Of a stretch of 64,000 nt of DNA, positions 43,389-53,348 are shown one piece after another. Both the position numbers and the translations under genes were made by a program. A model generated the notes under the pieces. The model was not told the DNA's origin, did not search any database, and saw only the letters and a program-made list of their open reading frames with translations. Every line of letters starts with the position of its first letter. The stretch's first letter is position 1. This DNA comes from RGIG7111 sp036839975 (GTDB taxonomy: Bacteria; Bacillota; Clostridia; Peptostreptococcales; Anaerovoracaceae). The stretch lies in assembly GCA_036839975.1 (NCBI GenBank), contig DAISVU010000004.1, forward strand, positions 1 to 64,000, given 5' to 3'.

Positions 43389-43961
43389 ATGGGCTACAAA
43401 GTACCGGTTGGGCTATCCAACAAACACTTACATTTATCTGAGGAACATATTGAAATACTGTTTGGTAAGGGGCACAAACTTACACCGACGAAGGATCTTG
43501 TACAGCCGGGGCAGTTTGCATCGGAAGAGAAAGTAGATATCGTGGGTCCTAAGGGAACGCTGAAAGGCATCAGAGTACTTGGACCTGCCCGTCCGCAGAC
43601 TCAGATAGAGCTGGCAATGACAGATGCAAGAACTATCGGTATCAAAGCACCGATAAGAGAATCCGGAAAACTTGAGGGAACGCCGGGCTGTAAACTCATA
43701 GGACCTGAAGGTGAGGTTGATCTTGAAAGCGGTGTCATGATAGCCTTGAGACATGTGCATCTTTCTCCTGAACAGGCCAAGGAAGCAGGAGTTATGGACA
43801 AAGATATCGTATCTCTTAAGGTAAACGGCGAGAGAGGACTTATATTTGAAAATGTACTTGTTCGTTCAGGTGATACGCATGAAAGAGAAGCTCATTTTGA
43901 TACAGATGAAGGAAATGCCGCAGGACTTGTACCCGGCTCGACGGCTGAGATCATCAAATAA
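43389..43961 (+). CDS. pduL: phosphate propanoyltransferase (PduL-type phosphotransacylase)
   Basis: Transfers an acyl group between CoA and phosphate, so it can replace Pta for acetyl phosphate production. Both conserved metal-binding regions of the family are visible: SNKHLHLS near residue 10, and RHVHLSPEQA with HFDTDEGNAAG towards the end. Length is 190. The start VPVGLSNKH shows no N-terminal encapsulation helix, and no microcompartment shell gene is nearby, so it is probably a free metabolic enzyme. Acyl-chain preference is not assignable by eye. A terminator follows. Confidence 0.93.
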   Translation: MGYKVPVGLSNKHLHLSEEHIEILFGKGHKLTPTKDLVQPGQFASEEKVDIVGPKGTLKGIRVLGPARPQTQIELAMTDARTIGIKAPIRESGKLEGTPGCKLIGPEGEVDLESGVMIALRHVHLSPEQAKEAGVMDKDIVSLKVNGERGLIFENVLVRSGDTHEREAHFDTDEGNAAGLVPGSTAEIIK

Positions 43962-44019
43962 AAAGCAGTTGAAAAGATAAGTGTGGACAGGCGGGAAATT
44001 TGCCTGCCCGTCGGTGTTT

Positions 44020-44053
44020 AAAGCCTTGGACATGCAGGTATCCATGGCTTTTT
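44020..44053 (+). terminator. rho-independent terminator after pduL
   Basis: Stem AAAGCC-T-TGGA (44020-44030) with TCCA-T-GGCTTT (from 44041), one T-T mismatch, and a five-T tail. A second GC-rich stem (GACAGGC/GCCTGCC, about 43986-44009) lies just before it. Confidence 0.75.
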
Positions 44054-44181
44054 AATTTTTGCCTATCAGGCATTACAGAGTTTTATGGTATAATTTTGTA
44101 TGATAGTGAATGAGTTGTTTCAGAGCCAAGCAATGAAAGGATCATACGGCAGCAAGAGAAGATGCCGTATAAGCAGAGGAA

Positions 44182-45630
44182 ATGTATGACATTTGCATCA
44201 TAGGCGGCGGTGCATCGGGAATGACAGCCGCTATTGCCGCATATAAGACAAATGAAAATATAAAAATATGCATAGTGGAGAAAAATACAGAGCTTGGCAA
44301 GAAGATACTTGCAACCGGAAACGGCAGATGCAATCTAAGTAACAGCAGATGTCATAACAATGATAAGGTGCTTGGATTTCTGGGTGACTTGGGAATAGTT
44401 ACACGAACAGATGAAAGTGGCAGGATATATCCGTATTCCGAACAGGGAGCACAGGTAAGAGATGTGCTGAGCGTTCATGCTTTTGCTTCAGCAGATGTTT
44501 TTTTGGGCGATGCGGCAGAGCATATCTCATCGTCAGATGGCCTTGTGACTAACAGTGTGGAAACAGACTCCGCAAAAGCGGCTGGCAAAAATGAACGAAA
44601 AGGTTTTACCGTAATTATGAAGAGCGGCAGGATAATCAAAACACGCACGGTGATACTTGCTCTTGGAGGAAAGGCCGGACCTCAATACGGATGTACGGGT
44701 GATGGATACAGGCTGGCAAGAAATCTTGGGCATAGGGTCACAAGACTTGCACCGGCGCTTTCGGCTGTTGAATGCAAAGGAGCCTTTAAACCGATAAAGG
44801 GAGTGAGAGCAAAGGCGAGAGTGCAGCTTTTGAAAAAGATTAAGATGTCGGGAGAAAGACTGCAGGACGGTAAAGGCCGGGTAATAAAAAACGAATCAAA
44901 TGATGTGATTGCGGAAGAGTCCGGTGAAGTCCAATTTACGGCAGACGGATTGTCCGGCATCTGCATATTTGATCTCAGCAGATTTATAAAACTTTATGAC
45001 AGCGAAACACTTGATGACGGATTTAAAAAGTATTCGTTAAGAGTGGATCTTATGCCTGACATCAGTGAGGATGCGCTTCGGGAAATGCTGAATGAAAAAA
45101 TAAAAATATTCAGCAGACGCATTACTGAAAACAATGCGAAACGTGTAATTCAGTGCAGTCATTTGAAGAATAAAAATGCATCAAAAAAATATAATACGCA
45201 GTTCAAAGAGAAATGGTGCGTATTAGAGATGATAGTAAATGATAAGCTTGCAAAAATGATATTTGAGCGGGTGACCGATAATATGGGTACAGACAAGATG
45301 TATCCGAACATGATTGACGTAAGAAGTGAGCGTGCAGAAAGCTTTTATGCAAAAGAACCCGTAAAGCTGGCAAAAGCTCTGGCAAGTGGGATTAAAGATA
45401 TGCGTTTTCAGGTAAGCAGCGTAAAAGGCTGGCGTTATGCGCAGTGCACATCCGGCGGAATACCCCGTGTTGAGGTGGATATGAGCACTATGGAATCGAA
45501 GATAGTAAAAGGTCTTTACATAATAGGCGAAATGATAGACAATGACTGTCCCTGCGGTGGATTCAACCTGAACAATGCATGGGAAACAGGCATAAAAGCG
45601 GGAATTGCCTCGTCGGCTGAGGCAGGGTAG
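44182..45630 (+). CDS. BaiN/HI0933-family FAD-dependent oxidoreductase
   Basis: Flavoprotein of the YhiN/HI0933/BaiN group. The N-terminal Rossmann motif IIGGGASGMTAA (residues 6-17) and GKKILATGNGRCNLSN near 40 are the family's FAD-binding signatures. The C-terminal segment CTSGGIPR-VE and GEMIDNDCPCGGFNLNNAW is also typical. Length is 482 against about 400-420 for many homologues, with extra charged sequence around residues 130-150 and 230-250. BaiN from a gut Clostridium was linked to bile acid dehydroxylation, but most members have no known substrate, so none is claimed here. Ribosome-site spacing is short (AGAGGAA-ATG). Confidence 0.85.
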   Translation: MYDICIIGGGASGMTAAIAAYKTNENIKICIVEKNTELGKKILATGNGRCNLSNSRCHNNDKVLGFLGDLGIVTRTDESGRIYPYSEQGAQVRDVLSVHAFASADVFLGDAAEHISSSDGLVTNSVETDSAKAAGKNERKGFTVIMKSGRIIKTRTVILALGGKAGPQYGCTGDGYRLARNLGHRVTRLAPALSAVECKGAFKPIKGVRAKARVQLLKKIKMSGERLQDGKGRVIKNESNDVIAEESGEVQFTADGLSGICIFDLSRFIKLYDSETLDDGFKKYSLRVDLMPDISEDALREMLNEKIKIFSRRITENNAKRVIQCSHLKNKNASKKYNTQFKEKWCVLEMIVNDKLAKMIFERVTDNMGTDKMYPNMIDVRSERAESFYAKEPVKLAKALASGIKDMRFQVSSVKGWRYAQCTSGGIPRVEVDMSTMESKIVKGLYIIGEMIDNDCPCGGFNLNNAWETGIKAGIASSAEAG

Positions 45631-45644
45631 GAGAAACTGTTTAT

Positions 45645-47192
45645 ATGTCGGATAATATATCATATAGAATAAATGAGATAAGGGTAGATCTGAATGAGGA
45701 CAAGGCGATAATCCCTGATAAGATCAGGCGCAGAACAGGTATCAGAAATCTTGAGATTTATTCATGGAAGATTGCAAGAGAATCCATAGATGCGCGCAGA
45801 AAACCGGATGTAAAGCTTGTTTACACGGTAGATTTTTTGTGTGACAGAATCGATATAGAAAAAAAGAGCAGGGTCAAACTTACCCGTACACCTGTATACA
45901 GCTATGAGATACCGGTACCCATTAAAAAACCGGAGAGGCGGCCTGCTATAATAGGAAGCGGTCCGTGCGGTATTTTTGCAGCTTATACACTTGCAAAAGC
46001 GGGATTGAAACCTATTATTATCGAACGTGGAAGCTGTATGGAAAAGCGTATAAGGAGCGTCGAGCGCTTTTGGAGGGAAGGTGTTCTTGATACAGAGTGC
46101 AATGTGCAGTTCGGTGAAGGCGGAGCCGGAACATTTTCTGATGGAAAACTCACAACGGGCATCAGGGATAAAAGGACGGCATATGTTCTGAAAACATTTG
46201 TAAGAGCAGGGGCGGATAATGATATATTGTATAAACACCGGCCGCATATCGGGACTGACGTTATAAGGGGCGTCATAGTTTCCCTTCGAAAGAATATAGA
46301 AAATATGGGCGGAACCTTCTTGTTTGATACTAGGCTTTCCGGAATAAAGAAAACCCGGGACAGAGTATCGTCCATTGTGTTAAATGAGGATAAGACTATA
46401 GAAACAGACCATGTGATACTGGCTCCGGGACACAGTGCACGTGATACGTTTCGTATGCTTTGCAAAAGCGGTATGAAAATGCGCCGCAAGGCATTTTCCA
46501 TAGGTGTGAGAATAGAACATCCTCAGAAGCTCATAGATGAGGCACAGTACGGTGATGCAAAGATTGCGGAAAAGATCGGCGCGGCGGATTACAAGCTTAA
46601 TTACAGGTGTTCGGATGGAAGAGGGGTTTATACGTTTTGCATGTGCCCCGGAGGGGAAGTGATTACAGCCTCATCTCAGAAAAATTGCGTTGTTACAAAT
46701 GGAATGAGCCTTCATGCAAGATCGAGCGGCAAGACAAACAGCGGACTTTTGGTGGATGTCAGAATATCTGATTTCGCATCGGATCATCCTCTCGGCGGAA
46801 TAGAGTTTCAGGAAAAGTATGAACAGCTTGCATTTATAAATGGCGGCAGCGGATATAAAGCGCCGGAATGCACTTTGAAAGAATTTAAAGATACGGATGA
46901 AAAAGCAGAAAAGGTGATCAATTCTCTGCCGCCTTTTGCTGTCAGATCAATACGTGAGGCCATTCCTCATCTTGCAGCGAAGCTCAAAGGCTTTGATTAT
47001 GATTATGCGATTATTAAAGCAGTGGAAAGCAGAAGTTCATCACCTGTACGCATCGAAAGAAATGAATTTTTTGAAAGCCCTGTAGGAGGGCTTTATCCCG
47101 CCGGTGAGGGAGCAGGGTATGCGGGAGGCATAATCTCGGCAGCTGTAGACGGTATGAAAGTCGCTGAGGCTATTATTTCCGCTTCCGGGTAA
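45645..47192 (+). CDS. COG2509-type FAD-dependent dehydrogenase, uncharacterised
   Basis: A 515-residue flavoprotein of the uncharacterised COG2509 family. An N-terminal ferredoxin-like domain of about 95 residues precedes the FAD motif IIGSGPCGIFAAYTLA (near 104). The conserved VQFGEGGAGTFSDGKLTTG lies near 160, and the C-terminal AGEGAGYAGGIISAA motif closes the FAD site. It starts 14 bases after the preceding flavoprotein gene, so the two are probably co-transcribed. The reaction is unknown for the family. Confidence 0.88.
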   Translation: MSDNISYRINEIRVDLNEDKAIIPDKIRRRTGIRNLEIYSWKIARESIDARRKPDVKLVYTVDFLCDRIDIEKKSRVKLTRTPVYSYEIPVPIKKPERRPAIIGSGPCGIFAAYTLAKAGLKPIIIERGSCMEKRIRSVERFWREGVLDTECNVQFGEGGAGTFSDGKLTTGIRDKRTAYVLKTFVRAGADNDILYKHRPHIGTDVIRGVIVSLRKNIENMGGTFLFDTRLSGIKKTRDRVSSIVLNEDKTIETDHVILAPGHSARDTFRMLCKSGMKMRRKAFSIGVRIEHPQKLIDEAQYGDAKIAEKIGAADYKLNYRCSDGRGVYTFCMCPGGEVITASSQKNCVVTNGMSLHARSSGKTNSGLLVDVRISDFASDHPLGGIEFQEKYEQLAFINGGSGYKAPECTLKEFKDTDEKAEKVINSLPPFAVRSIREAIPHLAAKLKGFDYDYAIIKAVESRSSSPVRIERNEFFESPVGGLYPAGEGAGYAGGIISAAVDGMKVAEAIISASG

Positions 47193-47335
47193 TTTAAAAA
47201 TCAGCTGCTGTTTTGGACAATATGTCCGCAATTGAAGCAGCCGACGTACGGTGAAAAGCCTTTAAAAATAAGTAGATAAGAAAAATATTATGCGGTAAGA
47301 TTGTTGAAAAAAAGTTTTTTAGCGGTAAAGCAAAG

Positions 47336-47357
47336 GACATGTGTGAAAACACATGTC
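47336..47357 (-). terminator. stem-loop downstream of the lipoprotein gene
   Basis: A perfect 9-bp stem GACATGTGT/ACACATGTC with a 4-base loop, just beyond the lipoprotein stop and between two converging genes. On the minus strand a T-rich stretch follows but no clean T run. Confidence 0.5.
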
Positions 47358-47373
47358 ATGATATGTTAAATCG

Positions 47374-47742
47374 TTATTCCTTTTGCTTTTCGTATATGGC
47401 AAAACCTGAATTTTTGTCGCCGAAGAGAAGCTTCCCGTCCTCAATGCTGCATTCTGATGTTTTGCCGTTTACAGTAATTTTTATTGTTTCCCCGGCCTGC
47501 TTCCAAGTGCCTGTAAATGCATTGTTACCGTATTTTATCGTAACTTTGTTATCAGTTGTAAATTTTATCATCGCATCTGTATTCAGCTTGTAATCTTTAA
47601 GATAGTGAACTTTATCATTAAGCTTCCAGCCGGTTATTTTCCACGTGCCTGTTATGTTTGATGGACTTCCGCATGCAGTCAGATAAAATGCACATGTGAC
47701 AGTGAGCGTAAGCATCAATAGTATGTTTTTTTTGTTATTCAT
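47374..47742 (-). CDS. small secreted lipoprotein, lipocalin-like
   Basis: Predicted 122-residue lipoprotein. A basic start (MNNKKN), a hydrophobic signal core and the lipobox YLTAC put the lipidated Cys at about residue 23. The mature part is short and beta-rich with repeated Thr/Lys strands (GTWKITGWKLND, FTTDNKVTIKYGNN, FTGTWKQAGETIKIT), which resembles small lipocalin-like or copper-resistance-type barrels; this is only a fold impression. The ATG at 47742 follows GAGG by nine bases; a GTG at 47757 is also open but overlaps that site. Function is unknown. Confidence 0.75.
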   Translation of the reverse strand: MNNKKNILLMLTLTVTCAFYLTACGSPSNITGTWKITGWKLNDKVHYLKDYKLNTDAMIKFTTDNKVTIKYGNNAFTGTWKQAGETIKITVNGKTSECSIEDGKLLFGDKNSGFAIYEKQKE

Positions 47743-47915
47743 GATCTTTGTCCTCACGGTTGGATCATCTGATCTGTTCGTACTTATAAAACTAACATAA
47801 TAAATATCTTAAAGTCAAGGTTGCAGTGATCACTTGTGATGTAAAATATTTATAAAAATTACAGACTCTTATAATTCAATGATCGTCAATTGAATATGTT
47901 TCCAGCGGAGCATTT

Positions 47916-49472
47916 TTAGGTATCTTTGGTTTTTATTAGACTTTCACCGGTCATTTCTCCCGGTATGGGAAGGTTTATGAGTTCCAGCAGCGTAGGTGCT
48001 ATGTCCGCAAGTCTGCCGCCGTCTTTTAACTGTACGGGCTTGTTTGCAATGTGTACAAGCGGGACAGGATTTAGTGAATGTGCAGTCACTGAAGCACCGT
48101 GATCATTCAGCATCACATCAGCATTGCCGTGATCCGCTGTCAATAAGAGCTGACCGCCCTTTGATAGAATTTTTTCTTTGATCTTTGTGACACAATTATT
48201 GAGAGCTTCGATTGCTGCAATGGCAGCTTTCATGATACCTGTATGTCCGACCATATCAGCATTGGCAAAATTAAGTATGATCACGTCGAATTTGTCAGAA
48301 TCGATCAACTCAAGGACTTTATCCGTTAAAATATACGCACTCATTTCAGGCTGAAGATCATAAGTTGCGACTTTGGGTGAAGGGATCAGTATGCGCTCCT
48401 CGTTTTTATTTGGCTTTTCCACGCCACCGTTAAAGAAGAAAGTAACATGTGCGTATTTTTCAGTTTCTGCAATCCTAAGCTGCTTTATGCCGTTATCCGC
48501 AAGATACTCCCCTAGTGTATTTTTGAGCTTTTCAGGAGGGAAGGCAATTGGGACATCAGGCATTGAAGCATCGTATTGTGTCATGCAGATATAGCAAAGA
48601 TCATTTATCACTTTCTTTCTGTCAAATCCATCGAAGGAGCCACGCTTAGACACGAATGCCCGTGTAATTTCCCTTGCACGGTCGGGCCTGAAATTATACA
48701 TTATTATACTGTCGCCGTCATTTACAGTGGCAACAGGTCTGTCATCATTTAAGACAACAGTAGGCAGAACGAATTCATCGTTTTCACCGCGTGCATATGC
48801 GTTTGTTACAGCTTCTGTGCCTGTGGCTGTAGTTTCGCCGAAGCCTTCGGTTATAGCAAGGTAAGCTTTTTCTATACGTTTCCACCGGTTATCTCTGTCC
48901 ATAGCATAATATCTTCCGGTGACAGTAGCAATGCGCCCTATAGATATTTCTGCCATATAATCCTCAAGCTTTTCTATATAAGTTACGGCACATCTTGGAG
49001 GTACATCACGTCCGTCAAGAAAGCAGTGTACATATACGTCTTTTACATTTTTCTTTTTTGCCATATCTATTAGTGCGAACAGATGATCAATATGGCTGTG
49101 TACGCCGCCGTCGGATAACAATCCGAACAGATGAAGTGCGGAGGTGTTGCTGACTGCATGATCCATAGCCTTGATAAGTGCTTTATTTTCAAACAAGCGT
49201 CCGTTTTCGATCGCATTTGATATATTGGTAAGTTCCTGATATACGATGCGGCCGGCTCCTATATTCAAATGACCTACTTCGGAATTTCCCATCTGACCGT
49301 CGGGAAGCCCGACATCGCGTCCGCATGCCATAAGTTCAGTATGCGGATAGGTACGAAAGATTGCGTCCAGATCAGGCGTGTATGCCTGCGCAACGGCATT
49401 TCCGTAAGTATTCGGGGTTAAGCCGAAGCCGTCAAGTATTATGAGCATTGTCGGTCTTTTAAAGTTTTTCAT
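47916..49472 (-). CDS. gpmI: 2,3-bisphosphoglycerate-independent phosphoglycerate mutase
   Basis: Glycolytic enzyme interconverting 3- and 2-phosphoglycerate, with Mn2+ and a phosphoserine intermediate. Counted from the ATG at 49472 there are 518 residues. The nucleophile Ser lies in MGNSEVGHLNIGAGR near 62. LDGFG with a metal-binding Asp is at the start, and TADHGNAD near 455 supplies further metal ligands. A TTG at 49484 and an ATG at 49475 are also open; GGAG is best spaced from the ATG at 49472. It stands alone rather than with gapA, pgk, tpiA and eno. Confidence 0.96.
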   Translation of the reverse strand: MKNFKRPTMLIILDGFGLTPNTYGNAVAQAYTPDLDAIFRTYPHTELMACGRDVGLPDGQMGNSEVGHLNIGAGRIVYQELTNISNAIENGRLFENKALIKAMDHAVSNTSALHLFGLLSDGGVHSHIDHLFALIDMAKKKNVKDVYVHCFLDGRDVPPRCAVTYIEKLEDYMAEISIGRIATVTGRYYAMDRDNRWKRIEKAYLAITEGFGETTATGTEAVTNAYARGENDEFVLPTVVLNDDRPVATVNDGDSIIMYNFRPDRAREITRAFVSKRGSFDGFDRKKVINDLCYICMTQYDASMPDVPIAFPPEKLKNTLGEYLADNGIKQLRIAETEKYAHVTFFFNGGVEKPNKNEERILIPSPKVATYDLQPEMSAYILTDKVLELIDSDKFDVIILNFANADMVGHTGIMKAAIAAIEALNNCVTKIKEKILSKGGQLLLTADHGNADVMLNDHGASVTAHSLNPVPLVHIANKPVQLKDGGRLADIAPTLLELINLPIPGEMTGESLIKTKDT

Positions 49473-49740
49473 CATTTTCTCCAAGAATTTCAGGTGTGTT
49501 TTTTCTTTTCTTTTTTATTCCCCGGAGGTTATTATATCAAACTCAGCAATGCAGTCAAACGGGAATTGCAGTTTCAAAAATAATATAGTAATGGTATAAA
49601 ATTCCTTGAAACGCGAACTGTCTGTTGTTAAGATAATAAATACATGGCAGGCATGCCTGAAATACAGTGATTTTGCTGCTTTGCTTTTCGCATGATAAAA
49701 TATATTAAAATTCAATGAGATTTTCAACAAAGGATAGTAA

Positions 49741-52700
49741 ATGAGTTTTAAATGGACTCCCGTACAGGAAAAAGCTATAAAGCTTAGAAATAAAAACATA
49801 CTGGTATCTGCCGCGGCAGGCTCCGGCAAGACTGCTGTTCTTGTAGAGCGTATTAAAAGACTTATAATCGAGGATAAGAAGGGTATCGACAGGATGCTGA
49901 TCGTTACATTTACAAATGCAGCTGCAGCTGAGATGAAAGAGAAAATTGTAAAAGCCATAGAGACAGAGCTGGAGGTTGAAAGTGAAAATGGACAATTTTT
50001 GAGAAAACAGCTCGATAATATAGTAAATGCGCAGATCAGCACCTTCCATGCGTTCGCACTTGATATTATGAGAAGATACTTTCAGCTTATAGACGTTGAA
50101 CCTGATTTTTCGGTTGGTGATCCCGGAGATGTTGAAGTGCTTATGTGGGAAGCTGTCGATGAAATGTTTGAAGACCGTTTTGAGGCGGACGATGAGGATT
50201 TCATTGATATTCTAAAGTGCTACAGCAACGACAGGAACGACATGGCATTTAAGAACATGCTGATTGGACTTTATGCGAAATTAATGGCGATACCCGAGCC
50301 TTTTGACTGGCTTTCTGAAAACATCGCAATGTTCGATACAGATAAGGCTAAATTTACAGAAAGCAAATGGATGAAGGAGATAAAACACGACATAGCAGAG
50401 CTTCTCATTGATGCGGAAGCAAGTATGGAAAAAGCATTTGAGATGGTATCAACGGCGGGACTTGAAGGGCTCGCAAGTAAAAATCAGAGTGATCTTGAGT
50501 CAATAAGGATGCTCAGGAAAAATTTGGAAACGTGCGACTGGGATAAGTTCAGGGAACTTGTTTTCGCTGTAAAATTCAAAACTATGGCGGCTAAAAAGAC
50601 TGAAAAAGGAGGCTGGGATGAGATAAAGGCTGCTGTTGGCGAGCAGAGAGATGCGGCGAAAACCATCGTAAATAATATTATAAGAGATCAATATGTTGCA
50701 GTGCCTCTCGAGGACATGGTCGATGATATAAAGGCGACGGATAAGGCTGCGCGTGTATTTGAAGGTATTATAATTGAACTGCACGAACGATTCCGGGCCA
50801 AGAAAAAAGAACAGAACATCGTGGATTTTACAGATGCTGAACATTATGCACTGCGAATATTATCAGATGATAAAGTCTGTGCAGAGTATCATGAAAAATT
50901 TGAATACATATTTATAGATGAATATCAAGACAGCAATATTTTACAGGATACTCTTATAAAAAGAATCAGAAGAGATGATAATGTGTTTATGGTCGGAGAT
51001 GTAAAACAGAGCATATATAAATTCAGACTGGCCGAGCCTGAGATTTTTCAGACAAAATACAAAGAATTCAAAAATAGTGAAACAGGATTTGATGCGGTCA
51101 TAGATTTGAACAAGAACTTCAGGAGCAAAGAGCCTGTAATAAGAGCTGTAAATACAGTATTCGGGAGGATAATGGACGACTATGACGAAGACGCCGCGCT
51201 TTACTGCGGTGATGATTATGCAGGCGTGTATCAACCGGAGACGGAACTTTATCTGATAGACGAGAGCAGAGATGAGGAAGACAAAAAACTGACTGAAGAC
51301 GTTTTGCTGATGAAACGTGCGGAAATAGAAGCAAATGCAGCGGCAGAAATCATAAATGGCGCGGTCGGACAGAAATTTCATGATTCAAAAGAAGGGTGTG
51401 ACCGCGAGTTCAGAAAAAAAGATATAGTGATATTAATGCGTTCAGTGAAGGAAGGTGATATATGGCAGCAGGTGCTTTCGGAGCGTGGGATACCTTCTTA
51501 TATCGAAGCCAGCAGCGGATATTTTGACACAGTGGAGGTTGCGGTATTTTTAGATCTTATGACTATCATAGACAATTTCAGACAGGATGTGCCGCTTCTT
51601 TCAGTAATGCGTTCGATGATCGGCGGATTTTCTATAGATGAAATGATCGAAATAAGACTTTTACATAAACGTGGAGCGTATTATGATGCATTCTTTACAT
51701 ACATGCATGAAGGTGAAGATGTTTTGCTGAGGAACAAGTGCCGCGCATTTTATGAGAAGATAGAAAACTTCAGAGAGTTTTCAAGGGGCATGCTGCTGGA
51801 AGAATTTGTATGGCATCTTTTAGACCGGACGGGGCTGTATATTTATACCGGCGGCATGATAAACGGCAGGCAGCGCCAGGCGAATTTAAGGGCGCTTGCA
51901 GACAAGGCCTTTACTTATAAGAACGTCCATGGAGAAAGTATATACGGATTTCTCACATATATAAACGCTATAAAGAATAAGGACCTCGATGTAGGGCAGG
52001 TGAAATTGCTGGGTGAAAATGATGATGTTGTAAGGATAATGACAATACATAAGAGCAAAGGACTGGAATTTCCGATGGTGATAGCAGGCGGACTTGGGAA
52101 GATCTCAAGGGGAAAAGCTGAAAGCAAGCGCGGGATAAAGCTTCATAAGGATATCGGTGTCGGCATGGCTAGGGCTGATTACGAAGAAATGTGGTACAAA
52201 GGAACGGCCGTTCAGACACTCATAAAAAACAGGGAGAAGATGGAAGATGATGCTGAATCGGTCAGATTGCTTTACGTTGCATTTACGAGGGCAAGAGACA
52301 GACTCGTACTTACCGGCGCAGTAAAGGATGTTGAAAAGCAGCTTGCAAGATATAATCAACTTGAAAAGATACCGCAGCCAGAGACATTTCTTGACATGGT
52401 AGGTCCCGCCTGCAGTGATGCGGGAATAAAAATATGCACCTATGACCGGGGAAGCGTAGTAATAAAAAACGATCAGGAATCTGTAGTAGTTGAAAGTGTG
52501 GAAGATATCAGGTCTTTCGATCCTGTTGAGGAAGAAAAACTAAAGGCGGGGGCACTTTATAAGGAGATAGACAGAAGACTTTCATTTACATATAAATATG
52601 CAGATGACTGTAAAAAGAAATCAAAGTATTCTGCTACAGAACTAAATAAAAATGCAGCCGGCGTTATTGAACCTGAGGATGTAAAGCTAAGGACGCCGAG

Positions 52701-53250
52701 GTTTATGAGTTCGAAAGTTTCAGGCTATGCAGCTGCAAAAGGTACAGCAATACACATTGTTATGGAACATATCGATTTTAAGGAAGCCTTAAGCCATATT
52801 GAAAAAGGGACGGGTTGTGAATATATAAAGGGAGTAATGGAAGATCTTAAAAATGATGGCATTATTGACAGTGCTATTGCTGAAAAAATAGATCCTGATG
52901 CTATTGCCGGTTTTTTTGATACAGGCATCGGAAAGCGCGCTGCACAAGCAGATTTGCTTGTGAAAGAAGCTTCATTTAATTTTATGCAAGATATCGAGGG
53001 TACCGAGGTGATGGTACAGGGGATCATCGACTGTTACTTCAAGGATAAAGATGGCTTTGTATTGATAGATTATAAGAGTGATTTTGTGAATTTGGCAGAT
53101 CATGGTAAGAGCGTTTCAGAAATAAGGGAAAAGTACAGAGTACAGATGGAAATATATAAGGAGGCATTGGAAAAGATAACAGGGGAACAGATTACTGGTT
53201 CATATTTATACCTTTTCAGCAGTAATGAAATTGTAAAGATGGCGATATGA
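49741..53250 (+). CDS. addA: ATP-dependent helicase/nuclease subunit A
   Basis: UvrD-like helicase with a C-terminal nuclease domain; in Bacillota it pairs with AddB to resect double-strand breaks. The 1169 residues show the Q motif and Walker A SAAAGSGKTAVLVERI near 24, motif II FIDEYQDS near 393, motif III VGDVKQSIYKFR near 416, motif V MTIHKSKGLEFP near 767, and the nuclease motif LIDYKSD near 1105. addB, normally directly upstream, is not present: the preceding 256 bases are non-coding and gpmI faces the other way. The ATG follows an AAAGGATAG site. Confidence 0.94.
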   Translation: MSFKWTPVQEKAIKLRNKNILVSAAAGSGKTAVLVERIKRLIIEDKKGIDRMLIVTFTNAAAAEMKEKIVKAIETELEVESENGQFLRKQLDNIVNAQISTFHAFALDIMRRYFQLIDVEPDFSVGDPGDVEVLMWEAVDEMFEDRFEADDEDFIDILKCYSNDRNDMAFKNMLIGLYAKLMAIPEPFDWLSENIAMFDTDKAKFTESKWMKEIKHDIAELLIDAEASMEKAFEMVSTAGLEGLASKNQSDLESIRMLRKNLETCDWDKFRELVFAVKFKTMAAKKTEKGGWDEIKAAVGEQRDAAKTIVNNIIRDQYVAVPLEDMVDDIKATDKAARVFEGIIIELHERFRAKKKEQNIVDFTDAEHYALRILSDDKVCAEYHEKFEYIFIDEYQDSNILQDTLIKRIRRDDNVFMVGDVKQSIYKFRLAEPEIFQTKYKEFKNSETGFDAVIDLNKNFRSKEPVIRAVNTVFGRIMDDYDEDAALYCGDDYAGVYQPETELYLIDESRDEEDKKLTEDVLLMKRAEIEANAAAEIINGAVGQKFHDSKEGCDREFRKKDIVILMRSVKEGDIWQQVLSERGIPSYIEASSGYFDTVEVAVFLDLMTIIDNFRQDVPLLSVMRSMIGGFSIDEMIEIRLLHKRGAYYDAFFTYMHEGEDVLLRNKCRAFYEKIENFREFSRGMLLEEFVWHLLDRTGLYIYTGGMINGRQRQANLRALADKAFTYKNVHGESIYGFLTYINAIKNKDLDVGQVKLLGENDDVVRIMTIHKSKGLEFPMVIAGGLGKISRGKAESKRGIKLHKDIGVGMARADYEEMWYKGTAVQTLIKNREKMEDDAESVRLLYVAFTRARDRLVLTGAVKDVEKQLARYNQLEKIPQPETFLDMVGPACSDAGIKICTYDRGSVVIKNDQESVVVESVEDIRSFDPVEEEKLKAGALYKEIDRRLSFTYKYADDCKKKSKYSATELNKNAAGVIEPEDVKLRTPRFMSSKVSGYAAAKGTAIHIVMEHIDFKEALSHIEKGTGCEYIKGVMEDLKNDGIIDSAIAEKIDPDAIAGFFDTGIGKRAAQADLLVKEASFNFMQDIEGTEVMVQGIIDCYFKDKDGFVLIDYKSDFVNLADHGKSVSEIREKYRVQMEIYKEALEKITGEQITGSYLYLFSSNEIVKMAI

Positions 53251-53285
53251 AACAGAGAGGATCAAGAGGATGATCAGTTCGGCTA

Positions 53286-53323
53286 AAATAAAAGAGGACA
53301 CAATGCAGTGTCCTCTTTTATTT
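53286..53323. terminator. bidirectional terminator between addA and gdhA
   Basis: A perfect 16-bp stem (53286-53301 with 53308-53323) and a 6-base loop, with A-rich and T-rich flanks so it can serve both converging genes. Confidence 0.9.
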
Positions 53324-53348
53324 ATATAGGTTCTATCAATTCTAAAGT

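Noticed and set aside
43389..43961. Bacterial microcompartment locus around pduL
   Set aside because: No shell protein, encapsulation helix or signature enzyme is adjacent.
47339..47593. 84-codon plus-strand gene
   Set aside because: Antisense to the lipoprotein gene, which has a convincing signal peptide, lipobox and ribosome site.
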